This document shows positions 63,576-64,000 of a stretch of DNA of 64,000 nt, one piece after another. The translations under genes and the position numbers were made by a program. Position 1 is the first letter of the stretch, and the number at the start of each line of letters is the position of its first letter. The notes beneath the pieces were generated by a model, which made no database searches, was not told the DNA's origin, and saw only the letters and a program-made list of their open reading frames with translations. The stretch comes from Thalassoglobus neptunius (GTDB lineage: Bacteria; Planctomycetota; Planctomycetia; Planctomycetales; Planctomycetaceae): assembly GCF_007859735.1 (NCBI RefSeq), contig NZ_SIHI01000001.1, positions 1,876,341 through 1,940,340 of the forward strand. The letters are read 5' to 3'.

Positions 63576-64000
63576 TCAGTCTTTGGCGAACAACATCGAT
63601 CGATCCTGGAATGCTTTGAACTCCAGGGCGTTTCCGGAGGGATCGAGGAAAAACATTGTCGCTTGCTCGCCGACTTGTCCTTCGAAGCGAATGTACGGTT
63701 CGATGATGAACTCCACTCCTTTGCCGGAGAGTCGTTCCGCGAGTTCTTTCCACTGATCCATCTCCAGCACAACACCGAAGTGCGGAACCGGAACAGCCTT
63801 CCCGTCAACCTGGCTGTTCCTCTCGTCCCCTGTCGAAGTGTTCAGGTGTGGGCGTTCGTGAGCGACGATTTGGTGCCCGTAGAGATCAAAGTCGATCCAG
63901 GTGGTGTCGCTGCGTCCCTCTGGCAGCCCCAAAACTTCTCCGTAAAACTTTCTGGATTCCGCGAGATTGCGAACCGGAAAAGCCAGATGGAACGGAGACA
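63576..64000 (-). CDS. VOC-family (glyoxalase-like) protein, 5' end cut by window
   Basis: The minus-strand frame runs to the window edge; its first codons read [20 protein letters not shown] and then [21 protein letters not shown], the opening of a VOC domain, so the true start lies beyond 64000. At least 141 residues with one or two beta-alpha-beta-beta-beta modules: the His in FHLAFPV, a second His in PHFGVVLE, and Glu in NALEFKAF match metal ligand positions of the family (glyoxalase I, dioxygenases, fosfomycin resistance proteins). Substrate unknown. The TTG at 63932 is internal, not a start. Confidence 0.82.
   Translation of the reverse strand, partial: SPFHLAFPVRNLAESRKFYGEVLGLPEGRSDTTWIDFDLYGHQIVAHERPHLNTSTGDERNSQVDGKAVPVPHFGVVLEMDQWKELAERLSGKGVEFIIEPYIRFEGQVGEQATMFFLDPSGNALEFKAFQDRSMLFAKD

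Overview
The window reads as chromosomal DNA of a planctomycete (Planctomycetota, probably Planctomycetales). Two DUF1501 proteins, two DUF1549/DUF1553 proteins with c-type cytochrome motifs, a PPC-domain protein, a cytochrome-WD40-coiled-coil protein, two sulfatases, DUF1573 and DUF1499 proteins, a WxPGxW-repeat surface protein and a PEP-CTERM tail are together typical of that phylum. Assignment is from protein recognition only; no search was run.

Layout. 1-9 kb: a sulfatase converges on a two-gene DUF1553/DUF1501 unit, followed by a 1 kb gap with strong hairpins and a second, SGSH-like sulfatase. 9.2-16.9 kb: a seven-gene V-type ATPase operon in the order B-D-I-K-E-DUF2764-A, whose K subunit carries the residues of a sodium-binding rotor. 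17-24 kb: a tightly overlapping phosphoketolase, LOG-family, glycogen debranching enzyme and acetate kinase operon, which links storage glucan to acetyl-phosphate, acetate and ATP. 24-26.6 kb: an accessory-looking stretch with a divergent pair (104-aa unknown and DUF5343 protein) around a tandem repeat, a 47-aa ORF, a potential multi-branched RNA, and a decayed PEP-CTERM gene tail that still has a terminator downstream.

26.6-37 kb: sugar-nucleotide and glycan genes (NDP-sugar epimerase, sulfotransferase, SDR, GT4 glycosyltransferase, UDP-xylose synthase-like enzyme), a ComEA-like protein and a secreted Arg/Ser-rich protein of about 1040 residues. 37-44 kb: MEKHLA and DUF1499 proteins, a long archaeal/eukaryotic-type PheS, a NuoL-like membrane protein lacking key residues, and TypA. 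44-50 kb: an RCK potassium channel with an unusual filter, a lipoprotein, a flavoprotein, a DUF1573 protein and two copies of a 99-bp intergenic repeat. 50-54 kb: CpaF-TadB-TadC of a Tad/Flp-type pilus, without the other tad genes. 54-64 kb: a four-gene planctomycete set (DUF1501, PPC, DUF1549/1553, cytochrome-WD40) and a VOC gene cut by the window edge.

No rRNA, tRNA, CRISPR array, transposase or integrase was recognised. The points most worth a second look are the sodium-type V-ATPase with permuted gene order, the LRERIEA-like repeats in the Arg/Ser-rich protein, the candidate RNA at 25.5 kb beside the PEP-CTERM remnant, the paired 99-bp repeat, the archaeal-type PheS and the divergent channel filter.
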